Assembly (NCBI RefSeq): GCF_000972785.3
Contig: NZ_CP011518.2
Coordinates: forward strand, 372,001-436,000
Source of the DNA: Pandoraea oxalativorans
GTDB taxonomy: Bacteria; Pseudomonadota; Gammaproteobacteria; Burkholderiales; Burkholderiaceae
Direction of reading: 5' to 3'
Length of the DNA: 64,000 nucleotides
The notes below the pieces were generated by a model. That model saw only the letters and a program-made list of their open reading frames with translations, searched no databases and was not told the origin of the DNA. The position numbers and the translations under genes are program-made. Numbering within the stretch: the stretch's first letter is position 1; each line of letters starts with the position of its first letter. Positions 1-9,299 of the stretch are shown here, one piece after another.

Positions 1-573
1 CGCTGGGCGAAGACGTCTCGGAGCAACTCGAATACGTACGGGCGCACTTCCGTGTGATCCGCCACCGCCGCCCCAAGCTGGCGTGCGCCTGTTGCGACAC
101 GATTGTGCAGCAGCCGGCACCGAGCCGCCCGATTGAGCGTGGCATGGCTGGCCCGAATCTGCTCGCACACATTATCACCAGCAAATTCCTGGACCATTTG
201 CCGCTGTACCGCCAGCAGGCGATCTATGCCCGGGATGGCGTGGAACTCGATGCTGGGCAGATGGGGCATTGGCTGGGGCGCGTGAGCTGGTTGTTAAATC
301 CGCTGGTGGAAGCTCTGCGTGCCTACGCGCTGGGCGGCACCAAGGTCCACGGCGATGACACACCATTGCCGGTGTTAGAGCCCGGGCGAGGTAGCACCAA
401 GACCGGGCGACTCTGGGTGTACGTGCGTGATGACCGGCCGTGCGGCTCCAATGAAGCGCCTGCCGTTTGGTTTGCTTACACGTCTGATCGACGGGGCGAG
501 CACCCACAGCGACATCTGGCAAGCTTTAGCGGGGTGCTGCAAGCCGATGCGTTTGCCGGTTACGCGCCACTTT
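1..573 (+). pseudogene. tnpC: IS66-family transposase TnpC (type A), 5' segment of a gene split by a Tn3 transposon
   Basis: The reading frame is open from base 3, so the true start lies left of the window. It matches the other type A TnpC copies here from LGEDVSEQLEYV through to GYAPL, including the zinc-finger-like CACC motif in LACACCDTIVQQ. The frame then runs into the end of a Tn3-family transposon, and the same gene resumes at 7078 after a 5-bp duplication (ACTTT at 569-573 and 7078-7082). TnpC is the IS66 DDE transposase. This copy is inactivated by the insertion and is certain as a homologue because intact-length copies occur at 48.2 kb and 53-54.6 kb. Confidence 0.93.
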
Positions 574-624
574 CAGGTAGTGACCACATAGCTGCCAAAA
601 GTGCCATTTGCGAATGAGGACGTC
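574..624 (+). repeat. Left terminal inverted repeat of the Tn3-family transposon
   Basis: From base 576 on it is the inverse of 7027-7075 with one mismatch. Bases 574-575 (CA) differ from the GG of the right tip. It directly follows the ACTTT target duplication. Confidence 0.9.
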
Positions 625-638
625 GCGGCCCGACAGTC

Positions 639-1205
639 TCAGCCTGACTCGGCCGCCTTGGCCGCGGCGAGGATCCGATAGACGGTGGCCTCGCCCAAGT
701 TAAGTTGGCGGGCAATACTGACTTTCGTCGTTCCGAGCGACGCCAACTGCAGGACCGCATCCCGAAGTTCGGGGGCAATCGGCTTGCGCCCCTTGTATCT
801 GCCCGCTGCCTTGGCTTTGGCCACGCCTTCGCGCTGGCGCTCGAGCATCATTTCCCGTTCGAACTGCGCGACTCCACCCAGGACCGTCAGCATCAGCTTG
901 CCGGTCGGGGTATGCGTGTCCATGCCCAGGTTCAGCACGCGCAGGCCCACGTTCTTGCGATCGAGGGTCAGCACTGTTGTCATCAGGTCTGCGACGGATC
1001 TGGCCAGCCGGTCGAGCTTCGTGACCACCAGCACGTCACCTTCCCGCACATATTCAAGCGCAGCAGCAAGCTGGATGCGTTCACCGATCGACGAAACCTG
1101 CTCCTGAAACAGTTTCTCGCAACCGACGGCGCGAAGCTCTTTCAGTTGAGCCTCAAATCCGGCGTTCTGATCGACGGTAGAGGTACGTGCGTAGCCGACG
1201 ATCAT
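639..1205 (-). CDS. tnpR: Serine resolvase TnpR
   Basis: The 188-residue protein has the length and layout of a Tn3-family resolvase. The N-terminal catalytic domain starts MIVGYARTSTVDQ, with the nucleophilic serine in RTSTVDQ, and continues with TKLDRLARSVADL and GKLMLTVLGGVAQFEREMMLERQREG. A C-terminal helix-turn-helix (residues ~150-185, TKVSIARQLNLGEATVYRIL) follows. It resolves transposition cointegrates by recombination at res. It lies downstream of tnpA on the same strand, and the 135-bp AT-rich gap between the two genes is the likely res site. It is intact, so the transposon may be able to complete its cycle. Confidence 0.96.
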   Translation of the reverse strand: MIVGYARTSTVDQNAGFEAQLKELRAVGCEKLFQEQVSSIGERIQLAAALEYVREGDVLVVTKLDRLARSVADLMTTVLTLDRKNVGLRVLNLGMDTHTPTGKLMLTVLGGVAQFEREMMLERQREGVAKAKAAGRYKGRKPIAPELRDAVLQLASLGTTKVSIARQLNLGEATVYRILAAAKAAESG

Positions 1206-1340
1206 GTTCCGATCACAAGGATCTGACAGGTTGTGACGGTAAGTCGATCAAAATTGAAAATTGATTTCATTGATTGGCCTTTGTGGGGTAGCTGAAATCG
1301 ATCACTTGGGCAAGCCCTATTGATAGGATGACGATTTCGC
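1206..1340. other. Probable res recombination site between tnpA and tnpR
   Basis: This 135-bp AT-rich gap (the TGAAAATTGATTTCATTGATT area near 1254-1274) separates the end of tnpA from the start of tnpR. Tn3-family res sites and tnpR promoters usually sit beside tnpR, so position and composition fit. I did not resolve individual resolvase subsites. Confidence 0.5.
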
Positions 1341-4304
1341 TCAGGCCGCTAACGCCTCGAGCGACAGCCGCTTACCCATGTCCAGATCGAACCGACCGTA
1401 TGGATTGATGTGGGCATAGATTAACGGCGACAGCGCGCGGAAGTCGGCGGCCTGCATCATTCGCCACCAACGTGGCTCCGACAGTACACGCTGGATCATC
1501 AGCGTGTTGACATACACCAGACAGATCTGCAGCAGGTGAAGGGCCAGCACTGACAGTTCCTGGTCTTCCAGCTGGTTCGTCGCGACCTCTCCGCCCTTGC
1601 CGAAGAAGATGAAGCTGTTCGCACTGTTCCAGTTTTCTACGACATTGAGCCCTTCATGAATTTCGCGGCGCAACGCTTCCGAATCCAGATAGCGGCACAG
1701 GAAAATCGTCTTGATTGCCTTGCCGAGTTCGGCAAGCGCCTGATAGGTTGGATGCTGCCGGTTGCTGCGCTGGAAGCGCCGCAGGATGGCTTCTGCTTCG
1801 GCGGTGCCGAGATGCAGCGCCGTCGCGTACTTGATCATCTCGTCGTATTGCTGCCGAATCAGTGTCCAGTTGATCGGGCGCGTCAGCACCGGTTCAAGAT
1901 TCGCGTAGTCGGCGCCACTGCCGGCCGTCGGGAGATACAGTTTTTGTGATGCGATCGCCTTCAGACGTGGAAGCAGCTCGAAGCCGAGCAGATGGCAAAA
2001 CGCGAAGCCAACTTCGCTCTGGCCATGGCTATCGGTATAGTGATTCTGTATCTCCATGTTGCTCTCATGCCGCGGCACGCCTTCGATCATGGCTGCGACC
2101 TCGGACGACGAACAGCGCTTGAGCTGCGAGTAAATGCAGACTGATTTGTGTTCGACGTGCCAGTAGATCATGACGCCGCGACCGCCGTAGCGGATATGCC
2201 ACTCGGTCATGAGGTTCTGGTCCCACGCGCCGAATTTCTTGGAGTCGGATGCACAGGTGGTGCTACCGTTTCCCCAGATGGCGGTTTGCCGCACGGCGAA
2301 TGTGGCATTCACGACACGAGCAATGGCGTCGCGCAGCGCGTCCTTGCGGACAAAACGTTCGCGAACGTAGCGGATTTCCTTGTAGGTGGTTGCGTGTTCG
2401 TCGGTCAGCACGCGCTTCAGTCCGGTGTTGGTGCCCAGACCATAAAGGCAGAGCAGCAGTCGGCGTTGCAACGTCGCGCGATCCACGACTTCGCGCGTAC
2501 TTGCGCTATGAAATGCATCGCTGAATCCGATGCGCAGATCCGCTTCCTTGAACACATCGAGCAGGCCAGTCGACGCCCAGCGTTTGAATATCTCCGCTTT
2601 CACACGCTGCAGGTTCGGTGGATCGGGTTGTGCGTCGAGCGGCGTGAGACAGATGCGGTTCTTGCCTGTCGGGCGCAGGGTGACGCGTGAATTTTTTGGC
2701 AGCCCCTGATTCAACGCGGTCAATGCCTCGATCATCGTCCGCCGGATACCGGCCATGAACAGTTCGACATCTGCAGGGTGCCCAAGCGCTTCATAGTAAG
2801 CCTCGCGTCGCTCCCCGAAATCCGCCGGCAGATCGTCGTCAGGATTGCGGTAGCGTTCAGCACCGATCACCCAGATTTCCTTGCATTGCAGCCGCTCACG
2901 CAGCGACTGCAATACGCAGATTTCGTAGTTGATCCGGTTGATGCGCTCCTTGCCGTCCTTGTCTTCGTCGATCACGATCTCCCGCCATTTGTCGCGGATG
3001 ACGCCCTTGACCGGCACTTCGTCGACGGCGAAATACTGCTGACGGCTATCGCGGTACTGGCGCAAAAGGTTCAGTGCGTTGATTACCGGGCGATGCGCTT
3101 CATTGTTGCTGCGAAATTCGAGTGCATCAAGCAGGTGAGGCAACATGCGGCGATAGTGGTTGCTATACGACGCCCGCAGAACAGTATGAACGACACGCCG
3201 AAAAGCCGGCCCCGTCGCCTTGTGCTCCTTGACGAGATCCTTTAGGGTCTGCAATCCGACGACCGGGTAGAGTGCCTGTTTGACGGAGTCATCCGGATGA
3301 TCGACGGCCGCCTCCGCCAGACGAAACAGCACACCGGTCTTGCCGCGCACGCGACGGAAATCTTCCAGCAATTGCTCCTCCACCTTCTTCTCGGCCTTGC
3401 TGTCGATCTTGTGGATGATCTGCATCAGCAGATCAATCAGGCCATCGACGATTTCGTGCTGTCGCTGAAAGCAGAACGAGGCCGCCAGGCCATAGCGAAT
3501 GTGTGGAGGATGTCGCCGCAAATCCCAGATCGATTCAACGCCTGCCCGCTGACGGAATTTCTGCAGCCATTTCGGTGGCACCGTTGCCAGTGTGACTGTC
3601 GGCAGCACAAGTCCGCGGATCGCTTTCAGCTTCGCCAGTTCCTGCAATAGGGTTTCGAGACTGACGCGCCCCGCGTCCCGGCGCAAATGCGAAAAGCTGA
3701 TTTCCCGCTCCGGCGCCGACGTATCGCCACTCTCGTCGCCCCCATCATCTGCGGCACCCAGCAGGCGGTCCAGTGCAGTGCGCGACGTATCGGAAATGTG
3801 ATCGGCAATATCCGTCAACAGTCTGGATTCGTACGCATGTGCCTCGGCGCGTAACAATCTGTCCAGTCGATGCGTGCCGGGCGATTCGAGACCCTGACTT
3901 TGTAACCAGTCGTCCGTTCGTTCTGTCAGTTGCTCAAGAGAATGATCGCCCGGCAGCAACTCGGCACGCAACCACAACGCCAAGGCATCCCAGTCGGCGG
4001 CCGTCATCCGCCGGATACCGAGCCACGACAGGATCTCAGTACGCTGACGCTTTGCGGTTCGTCCTTGCCAATCGAAGTCGTCGAGCGCCTTGATGGGAAT
4101 CGCTAACTGTTCGGCCAGGTGACGCACCACCTCGGCGGGCACCTCACGGCGCGAGTCAGGAAACCGGCCCTCATACTGAAAATATTTGAGCAGTACGGCA
4201 AACCCGAACTGGCCATGACCAGTTCGCCCAGGCAGCAGTGCCCGCTCCTCTGCGGTCAGCGTCCAGTGCGCGTCGAGCTCGCCCTCGTCCCATTGTCGCT
4301 TCAC
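1341..4304 (-). CDS. tnpA: Tn3-family transposase TnpA
   Basis: The 987-residue protein matches the usual length (about 950-1000) of Tn3 TnpA. The N-terminus has the DNA-binding region ([24 protein letters not shown]). The C-terminal half has the catalytic DDE region with [27 protein letters not shown], the familiar ASDS-x-K-F stretch with a catalytic Asp, followed by [11 protein letters not shown], and further on [24 protein letters not shown], including the catalytic Glu in SEVGFAF. It recognises the 38-bp-class ends and catalyses cointegrate formation. It is intact and reads away from the internal terminal repeat at 4380-4418. Confidence 0.97.
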   Translation of the reverse strand: MKRQWDEGELDAHWTLTAEERALLPGRTGHGQFGFAVLLKYFQYEGRFPDSRREVPAEVVRHLAEQLAIPIKALDDFDWQGRTAKRQRTEILSWLGIRRMTAADWDALALWLRAELLPGDHSLEQLTERTDDWLQSQGLESPGTHRLDRLLRAEAHAYESRLLTDIADHISDTSRTALDRLLGAADDGGDESGDTSAPEREISFSHLRRDAGRVSLETLLQELAKLKAIRGLVLPTVTLATVPPKWLQKFRQRAGVESIWDLRRHPPHIRYGLAASFCFQRQHEIVDGLIDLLMQIIHKIDSKAEKKVEEQLLEDFRRVRGKTGVLFRLAEAAVDHPDDSVKQALYPVVGLQTLKDLVKEHKATGPAFRRVVHTVLRASYSNHYRRMLPHLLDALEFRSNNEAHRPVINALNLLRQYRDSRQQYFAVDEVPVKGVIRDKWREIVIDEDKDGKERINRINYEICVLQSLRERLQCKEIWVIGAERYRNPDDDLPADFGERREAYYEALGHPADVELFMAGIRRTMIEALTALNQGLPKNSRVTLRPTGKNRICLTPLDAQPDPPNLQRVKAEIFKRWASTGLLDVFKEADLRIGFSDAFHSASTREVVDRATLQRRLLLCLYGLGTNTGLKRVLTDEHATTYKEIRYVRERFVRKDALRDAIARVVNATFAVRQTAIWGNGSTTCASDSKKFGAWDQNLMTEWHIRYGGRGVMIYWHVEHKSVCIYSQLKRCSSSEVAAMIEGVPRHESNMEIQNHYTDSHGQSEVGFAFCHLLGFELLPRLKAIASQKLYLPTAGSGADYANLEPVLTRPINWTLIRQQYDEMIKYATALHLGTAEAEAILRRFQRSNRQHPTYQALAELGKAIKTIFLCRYLDSEALRREIHEGLNVVENWNSANSFIFFGKGGEVATNQLEDQELSVLALHLLQICLVYVNTLMIQRVLSEPRWWRMMQAADFRALSPLIYAHINPYGRFDLDMGKRLSLEALAA

Positions 4305-4379
4305 CGGGTTGCCTCTCTATTTAATCATAGAAGCATATGATAGACAGATTGACTCATTCCAGCCAGAGGTATGGCGACT

Positions 4380-4418
4380 CAAATGGCACTTTTGGCAGCT
4401 ATGTGGTCGATATTCCCC
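4380..4418 (-). repeat. Third, internal Tn3-type terminal repeat
   Basis: Read on the minus strand it begins GGGGAATATCGACCACATAG and then continues exactly as the outer ends do: 29 bases, CAAATGGC to GTGGTC on the plus strand, are identical to the outer repeats. It has the orientation of the right end and directly follows tnpA. The tnpR-tnpA core (574-4418) could therefore once have been a complete transposon, and 4419-7077 is a second segment bounded by two right-type ends. Confidence 0.88.
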
Positions 4419-4899
4419 AATACCGCGAAAGCTGTTACGCCCGACTGCATCAACGCGACCAACGCCGACTCGGACATCTTTATCAAGGGCAAGAACTATT
4501 ACCAGAGTGGCGGGGCAGTGATGCGAACGACGCGCCCAACCTGACCAACATGTGAAGGCAACGGCGATGGCCTACAGTGGCGGAAACGCAGACCTTGACG
4601 GTACCCCGGACAGCCCGACAATATCGCAATGACTTCAGGCGTTCGCCTGATGCCAGTCTCTGCGCCGAGGCCCAGAATGACAGCAAAACATCGAACGCGC
4701 TCGGACCGTCAAAACCCCACAGCCGCTGCGTTTTGTCGAATTTAGCTTGCGAGGCAGCAGAAAAACGCGTGCTGCCGGGCGCCGGGCCTCGCCGCCGGCA
4801 AGAACGCCGGCACTGCTATCGCGGGAAAACTGCGGCTGACGGCCCCCGCCTTCGTTAGCAAGCCGTCCTTTATCATAACGATAGTCAGGCGAACATACT
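4419..4899. other. Gap between the internal Tn3 end and the cargo gene
   Basis: About 480 bp with no convincing gene. An open stretch at 4430-4530 reads AVTPDCINATNADSDIFIKG in one plus frame, then stops. It could be the tail of a lost gene but I do not recognise it. No TTCG-N16-TTCG element is visible here, so the promoter of the cargo gene is unknown. Confidence 0.5.
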
Positions 4900-6600
4900 A
4901 TGCGCATCGACTCCACCAACGCCCCACCCCCAGCCATTAACGCCGGCACGACAGCGGACGAACCGTTAGTATTCGAATTCTTCGAAAACGGCACATACAA
5001 ACAGTTCTTTATTGCCGTTGAAGACATGCAAAAGGCCGACCCCGCGGCCTGGAACCATTGGTTCAAGAAAATCTGGAACTCAATTTGTGACTGTTTCTCC
5101 GGCCCCCGAGTCGCCGGCCCCCAAATCAACGAGGCCAACACACTTTTTCATGCCGCGGTGAGCGCGAAGGACGATGTCACCAAGGCGAAGAATTACTTCG
5201 CGTTGAAGGCGATGGCTACCCCCGAAACCCAAAGAACAAGATTTAGCGCGGTGTACGACACGACTACAGGCTTGGTTACCCTCGGCATTGAAGCTCGACT
5301 TGGCAAGGGCACGGGCGTCGCGATGACAGTGGAAGCATCAGCCCTACCTTCCGAAGCAATAGCGATCCTCGACTTGCCGCAAGACGTCATGACCGCGGCT
5401 CTGGAGAGGGAGGCGAAGAGGGATAGTGGGCAGCCTGTGCAAGCGAACTCCGTGGAGGGCGGTGTGGCTGCCGTGTCCACGACGACGCTCCAAATTGACA
5501 TGACAGCTCACCTGACGGACTGGGCCAACCGGGAGTGCACGTTACCAGATAAGGATATTTTGGATGACCCGGAGCGTAAGAGGGGAGAACCACCGCCGCG
5601 TCTTATGTATTGGTTGGCCATCTTCAATGAGGAACCCCCTGTCCACGGCCAATGCGTCTACGAGCTCGAGATGAACGACGGCCTGGGCCCTTACACGTCC
5701 GAGAACGTTTGGGCCGAGGGCGCTGACATGGCAGCTAATATTGAAATCGCAGAGCGTCTTCACGAGAACCGGACGCTCCCGTCTGCTCAGGTGAACTCAG
5801 CGGGCTTTCTGATGCTGTCCGCCAACGCAGTGCAAGAATTGATGAATGAGGCCGCAGCAAAGGATCCACGCTTCGATCGCAGCGCTAATGGTTGGATGTG
5901 CAAAAATAACTTCTCCATTTCGCAGAACGGGGCCCATATGGTGATGTCCATCACCAGTGAGAGCAAACTGTCTGACGAGCAGCTCTACATGGACACAGGG
6001 GCGAGGCCGGACGCGCCACTCGTACATCCGGAGGTCACGTACAGGCAGAAGTGGGTTATCAACCCCGACGGGCGGATGCGGTGCCTCTTTGCCACAGCGG
6101 CGGCGAAAACAGTAAATCTATTGGGTGCTCTAGACGACGATGTCATTGCCGTGCATGCAGACGTTGACGACCCGCACACTGCCGGGTTAAAGAAGCGGTA
6201 CGATGCTTTGGGGGACAAGGCCCGCCATTCGCTTGCGTCGTGTACGAGTCTACGAGAGTTTTTGAAGGATGCTAAGGAGTTTTTGTCAGGCGATAACGCT
6301 CGCTTTAATGAGCGAGTGGCCCATTATTTGATGGGCGAACTCTCCGTTTTGCCCAAGGGGCTAGCTAAGCCGGAGCCCGATATTCCTGTAGAAGTAAAAA
6401 ACGAACTCAAGAAGCTGCTGCGCACTCATCGATATGGAATATTTGGGATAACCGAAACGCCTGAAAAAACAATAGCTAAACTCTATGCCTTGGATCTTAA
6501 ACTGTTGGATGACAGAATCGACCCTGAATATAAACACCTCTCCGCAAAAGATGATCCAAGTGAACAAGTTCCTCAAAATGGGAACGACGTCTCCCCCTGA
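4900..6600 (+). CDS. Unrecognised 566-aa Tn3 cargo protein, candidate effector with C-terminal HYLMG/LLRT domain
   Basis: I do not recognise the full-length family. The protein is soluble, with no signal peptide or membrane segment. Residues ~445-545 form a domain shared with the 444-aa protein at 9300-10634: Cys448 in LASCTSLREFL, then VAHYLMGEL (HYLMG at 475-479), LPKGL, IPVEVKNELKKLLRTH and, after a short loop, PEKTIAKLYALDLKLL. The N-terminal ~440 residues look unique. The start ATGCGCATCGAC is preceded by a weak purine stretch (CAGGCGA). It is the only intact gene in the second segment of the Tn3 transposon. Carriage by a Tn3 element, a relative next door and the host-associated context suggest a secreted effector. 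This is inference; there is no enzymatic motif I can name. Confidence 0.72.
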   Translation: MRIDSTNAPPPAINAGTTADEPLVFEFFENGTYKQFFIAVEDMQKADPAAWNHWFKKIWNSICDCFSGPRVAGPQINEANTLFHAAVSAKDDVTKAKNYFALKAMATPETQRTRFSAVYDTTTGLVTLGIEARLGKGTGVAMTVEASALPSEAIAILDLPQDVMTAALEREAKRDSGQPVQANSVEGGVAAVSTTTLQIDMTAHLTDWANRECTLPDKDILDDPERKRGEPPPRLMYWLAIFNEEPPVHGQCVYELEMNDGLGPYTSENVWAEGADMAANIEIAERLHENRTLPSAQVNSAGFLMLSANAVQELMNEAAAKDPRFDRSANGWMCKNNFSISQNGAHMVMSITSESKLSDEQLYMDTGARPDAPLVHPEVTYRQKWVINPDGRMRCLFATAAAKTVNLLGALDDDVIAVHADVDDPHTAGLKKRYDALGDKARHSLASCTSLREFLKDAKEFLSGDNARFNERVAHYLMGELSVLPKGLAKPEPDIPVEVKNELKKLLRTHRYGIFGITETPEKTIAKLYALDLKLLDDRIDPEYKHLSAKDDPSEQVPQNGNDVSP

Positions 6601-6639
6601 CCTGCCCTGAAAAAAACGAGGATGTCCATAAATTTTTTA

Positions 6640-7040
6640 TGCGTCGTAGGACAACTCGTGACCGCCCGGCTCCTTCTGCTTCTGCGGCTTGCCGCTCGGG
6701 GAGCCGTCCTTCGTGTGCGCGTGCCCGGCATGGCTTCGAAGCTGGCTGATTTCAAGCGCGGCCGTCTTCTCGGCCTCGCGCATGACGACAGCCGGCAGGC
6801 GCGCGGTATCGTCTGTGAAAATCTCAGCCTCGTAGCGAGCACGCGATACCGGCTCGTAATTTTTGCTGTGCCGTCGCTCGGCCTGCATGGTATCAAGCCG
6901 GTCCAGCAGTCGGTGTTTCTTGCCGGTGCCTTTGAAGCCTAGCGCGGCTGTGATTTGTGCCGGTGATGACGAGCGTTTGTGCGCGCTCGGCGGGCGGCAG
7001 GGCTGCGTAAGTCTGCACGATCTGGCGACGTCCGCATTCG
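6640..7040 (-). pseudogene. Fragment of a MobF-type conjugative relaxase/helicase (TraI/TrwC-like), frameshifted
   Basis: On the minus strand, RRQIVQTYAALPPAERAQTL followed by VITGTNHSRARL resembles the helicase part of MobF relaxases. A frameshift then leads into ITAALGFKGTGKKHRLLDRL and AERRHSKNYEPV, then ARYEAEIFTDDTARLPAVVM and a Gly/Lys-rich tail. The first part reads out of the transposon end, so only a C-terminal fragment remains. Family assignment is by memory of the motifs and is moderate. It suggests the cargo segment passed through a conjugative plasmid. Confidence 0.5.
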
Positions 7041-7077
7041 CAAATGGCACTTTTGGCAGCTATGTGGTCACTACCCC
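7027..7077 (-). repeat. Right terminal inverted repeat of the Tn3-family transposon
   Basis: The minus strand starts GGGGTAGTGACCACATAGCT and mirrors 574-624. It is followed by the ACTTT target duplication at 7078-7082. Confidence 0.92.
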
Positions 7078-7745
7078 ACTTTATGAAAACGACAGCATCC
7101 GCGAAGCGGCGTGCATGGCGCACGCGCGCCGCAAGATCTACGAGCTGCATGCGGTACGCCCCAACGCCATTACAGAAGAAGCGCTGCACCGCATCGGCGA
7201 GTTATATCGCATAGAAGCCGAAATCCGGGGCAAACCACCGGACGAGCGACGGCAAGTGCGACAGGCACAGGCTGTACCTCGGCTCGAAGCGCTACGGCAG
7301 TGGTACGAGTCGGTGCTGCCAACACTCTCTGCGAAGTCCGACACCACCCGCGCGATTCAGTACTCCCTGAACCGCTGGCCCGCGCTCGCCTATTACTGCG
7401 AGGATGGGCTGGCGGAGATCGATAATCTGATCGCTGAGCGTGCGCTACGCGGCGTGGCGATCGGACGCCGCAATTATCTGTTTGCCGGCGCCGACTCGGG
7501 CGGTGAGCGCGCTGCCGCGATGTACAGCCTGATCGGCACGGCGCGCTTGAACGGCATCAACCCCGAAGCCTACCTCGCCTACGTGCTCGAGCGCATTGCT
7601 GATCACCCGGTCAATCGGATCGACGAGTTGCTGCCATGGAACGTGGCGCAGCAACTGCCCGACACCGCAAAGATCGAGCCGATCCGATAACCGGCTATCA
7701 CTGCCGCGTCAACGACTCGTACTACGGTACTGATCGAACGCTTAC
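7078..7745 (+). pseudogene. tnpC: IS66-family TnpC (type A), 3' segment of the gene split by Tn3
   Basis: The frame resumes exactly after the ACTTT duplication at the residues following GYAPL ([20 protein letters not shown]) and runs to the TnpC C-terminus ([12 protein letters not shown], stop at 7688-7690). The region includes the catalytic Glu segment around AEIDNLIAERALRGVAIGRR. The following 55 bp to 7745 are the IS66 right end, finishing in CGCTTAC-type sequence that is identical in plan to the inverted repeat at 52974. Together with 1-573 it gives one interrupted element. Confidence 0.93.
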
Positions 7746-8496
7746 TGATCGACGGGGCGAGCACCCACAGCGACATCTGGCAAGCTTTAACGGGGTGCTG
7801 CAAGCCGATGCGTTTGCCGGTTACGCGCCGCTCTTTGAGGACGGAAGCATCCGCGAAGCGGCGTGCATGGCGCACGCGCGCCGCAAGATCTACGACCTGC
7901 ACGCAGTACGCCCCAACGCCATTACAGAAGAAGCGCTGCACCGCATCGGCGAGCTATATCGCATAGAAGCCGAAATCCGGGCCCCCCCCCGGACGAGCGA
8001 CGGCAAGTGCGACAGGCCCAGGCTGTACCTCGGCTCGAAGCGTTACGGCAGTGGTACGAATCCGTGCTGCCAACACTCTCTGCGAAGTCCGACACCACCC
8101 GCGCGATTCAGTACTCCCTGAACCGCCGGCCCGCGCTCGCCTATTTCTGCGAGGATGGGCAGGCGGAGATCGATAACCTAATTGCCGAGCGTGCGCTACG
8201 CGGCGTGGCGATCGGACGCCGCAATTATCTGTTTGCCGGCGCCGACTCGGGCGGTGAGCGCGCTGCCGCGATGTACAGCCTGATCGGCACGGCGCGCTTG
8301 AACGGCATCATCCCCGAAGCCTACCTCGCCTACGTGCTCGAGCGCATTGCTGATCACCCGGTCAATCGGATCGACGCGTTGCTGCCATGGAACGTGGCCC
8401 AGCAACTGCCCGACACCGCCAGGATCGAGCCCATTCGATAACCGCCAAGCACCGGCGCGTCAACTACCGCTTCTACGGTACACATCGAGTGCTTAC
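7746..8496 (+). pseudogene. tnpC: Second, partial IS66-A copy (3' part of tnpC plus right end)
   Basis: Immediately after the first IS66 end, the sequence re-enters tnpC at [20 protein letters not shown] and runs to QLPDTARIEPIR (stop at 8439-8441) and the IS66 right end at 8496. A ten-base C run at 7982-7991 replaces the usual codons and deletes one base, so the frame is broken. The 5' two thirds and tnpA/tnpB are missing. It is a tandem remnant, probably from recombination between IS66 copies. Confidence 0.9.
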
Positions 8497-8601
8497 CAAT
8501 CGCCAACGCCTTCACTCGTCGATCGGGTACCGCACGCCGTCCGCTTACGAAGCGATGCGGCAAGTGGCGTGAGTTGCTGTACGTGAAAACGAGGCAAGGT
8601 C
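8497..8601 (+). pseudogene. IS3-family transposase C-terminal tail and right end
   Basis: The plus strand encodes NRQRLHSSIGYRTPSAYEAM and a stop at 8570-8572, the usual C-terminus of an IS3-family OrfB. The 3' end (GTGAGTTGCTGTACGTGAAA, then ACGAGGCAAGGTC, to 8601) is the same terminal repeat seen at 14676 and 45291. The rest of the element is gone. Confidence 0.8.
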
Positions 8602-8874
8602 ACTGCCGGGAAAACCTAGGGTTCTGCTCGTTCCCGCAAGACTGCAACCGTGATTCATATAGTGATCGACGGCAACCTTCTTTTGCTCGGCAGCATATCT
8701 GGGGTGTGAGCGACTGTATCCCTTCGGCAAGTCAGCCGCCTCAATATATTTACGGTACCAGCGCGGCAGGTTTTTGGATGACGGGTAACCCAGCTCGCGA
8801 ATAACAGGGGCCGTGCGCTTGCCGTACTTAGTGTATAGCTGAACCGCCTTAATACGGTCTTCGTATGAATACAT
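8602..8874 (-). pseudogene. IS3-family OrfA fragment
   Basis: It starts MYSYEDRIKAVQLYTKYGKR and continues through IRELGYPSSKNLPRWYRKYI, a helix-turn-helix OrfA of the IS3 family. The frame is intact until it hits the foreign IS3 end at 8601. No matching OrfB follows. Confidence 0.75.
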
Positions 8875-8934
8875 GAACTATCTCCAGGGTAGTCCCAGAT
8901 TTTGTCCGCACCCCCTCGTGGGTCATTTTCATCC

Positions 8935-9110
8935 CGTTGCTGACAGCGGCAGCCATTTCACAGCGGGGGCCTTCACCGAGGCGGTGCTGGGCCGAAGCAT
9001 GCGGCTGTCGCTGGTCGCAACGGCGCTTGGCGTGACAACGTGTTCGTCGAGCGCCTGTGGCGCAACATCAAGTACGAAGCGATGTATTTCAGCGCCCACG
9101 ACTCCGGCAG
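8935..9110 (+). pseudogene. IS3-family OrfB remnant
   Basis: DSGSHFTAGAFTEAVL and then, after frameshifts, WRDNVFVERLWRNIKYEAMY correspond to the last two catalytic blocks of IS3/IS407-type transposases (D-x-GSQFT and the Glu in VERLWR). The frame is broken and both ends are lost. The sequence from 9111 to 9299 shows nothing recognisable. Confidence 0.7.
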
Positions 9111-9299
9111 CCCCGGCCGGCGCCCCATTCGCCAATCCCTTGAGCGGCACCATCGCAAACGTTCTCGTTCGAGCCGGGTCGATCCGTCGCCCGGTGAGGG
9201 ATACTTCGCGGCGCCGCCGGCGATTCCCTCGGCAGCATGACCGCCCCGGACGTTCCACTTGAAATCTAGGCGCCCCTGTCCGGACAAGCGGCGCCACCT

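Larger units (their letters stand above)
574..7077. mobile_element. Tn3-family transposon with a cargo gene, inserted in IS66
   Basis: The element is 6504 bp and bounded by ACTTT target duplications at 569-573 and 7078-7082. Its right end, read inwards, begins GGGGTAGTGACCACATAGCT, with the GGGG tip typical of Tn3 ends. The left end begins CAGGTAGTGACC, two mismatches at the tip, and the arms then agree for about 50 bp with a single mismatch. It carries tnpR (639-1205) and tnpA (1341-4304), both on the minus strand, a 566-aa cargo gene (4900-6600) and a relaxase remnant. A third terminal repeat lies inside at 4380-4418. The five-base duplication is the length expected of Tn3 transposition and shows it arrived as a unit. 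Known parallel: in xanthomonads, Tn3-like elements and mobile insertion cassettes carry type III effector genes. Confidence 0.92.

Noticed and set aside
7978..7995. Ten-base C run as a phase-variation tract
   Set aside because: It lies in a truncated IS66 tnpC that is already non-functional, so slippage there would have no evident effect.
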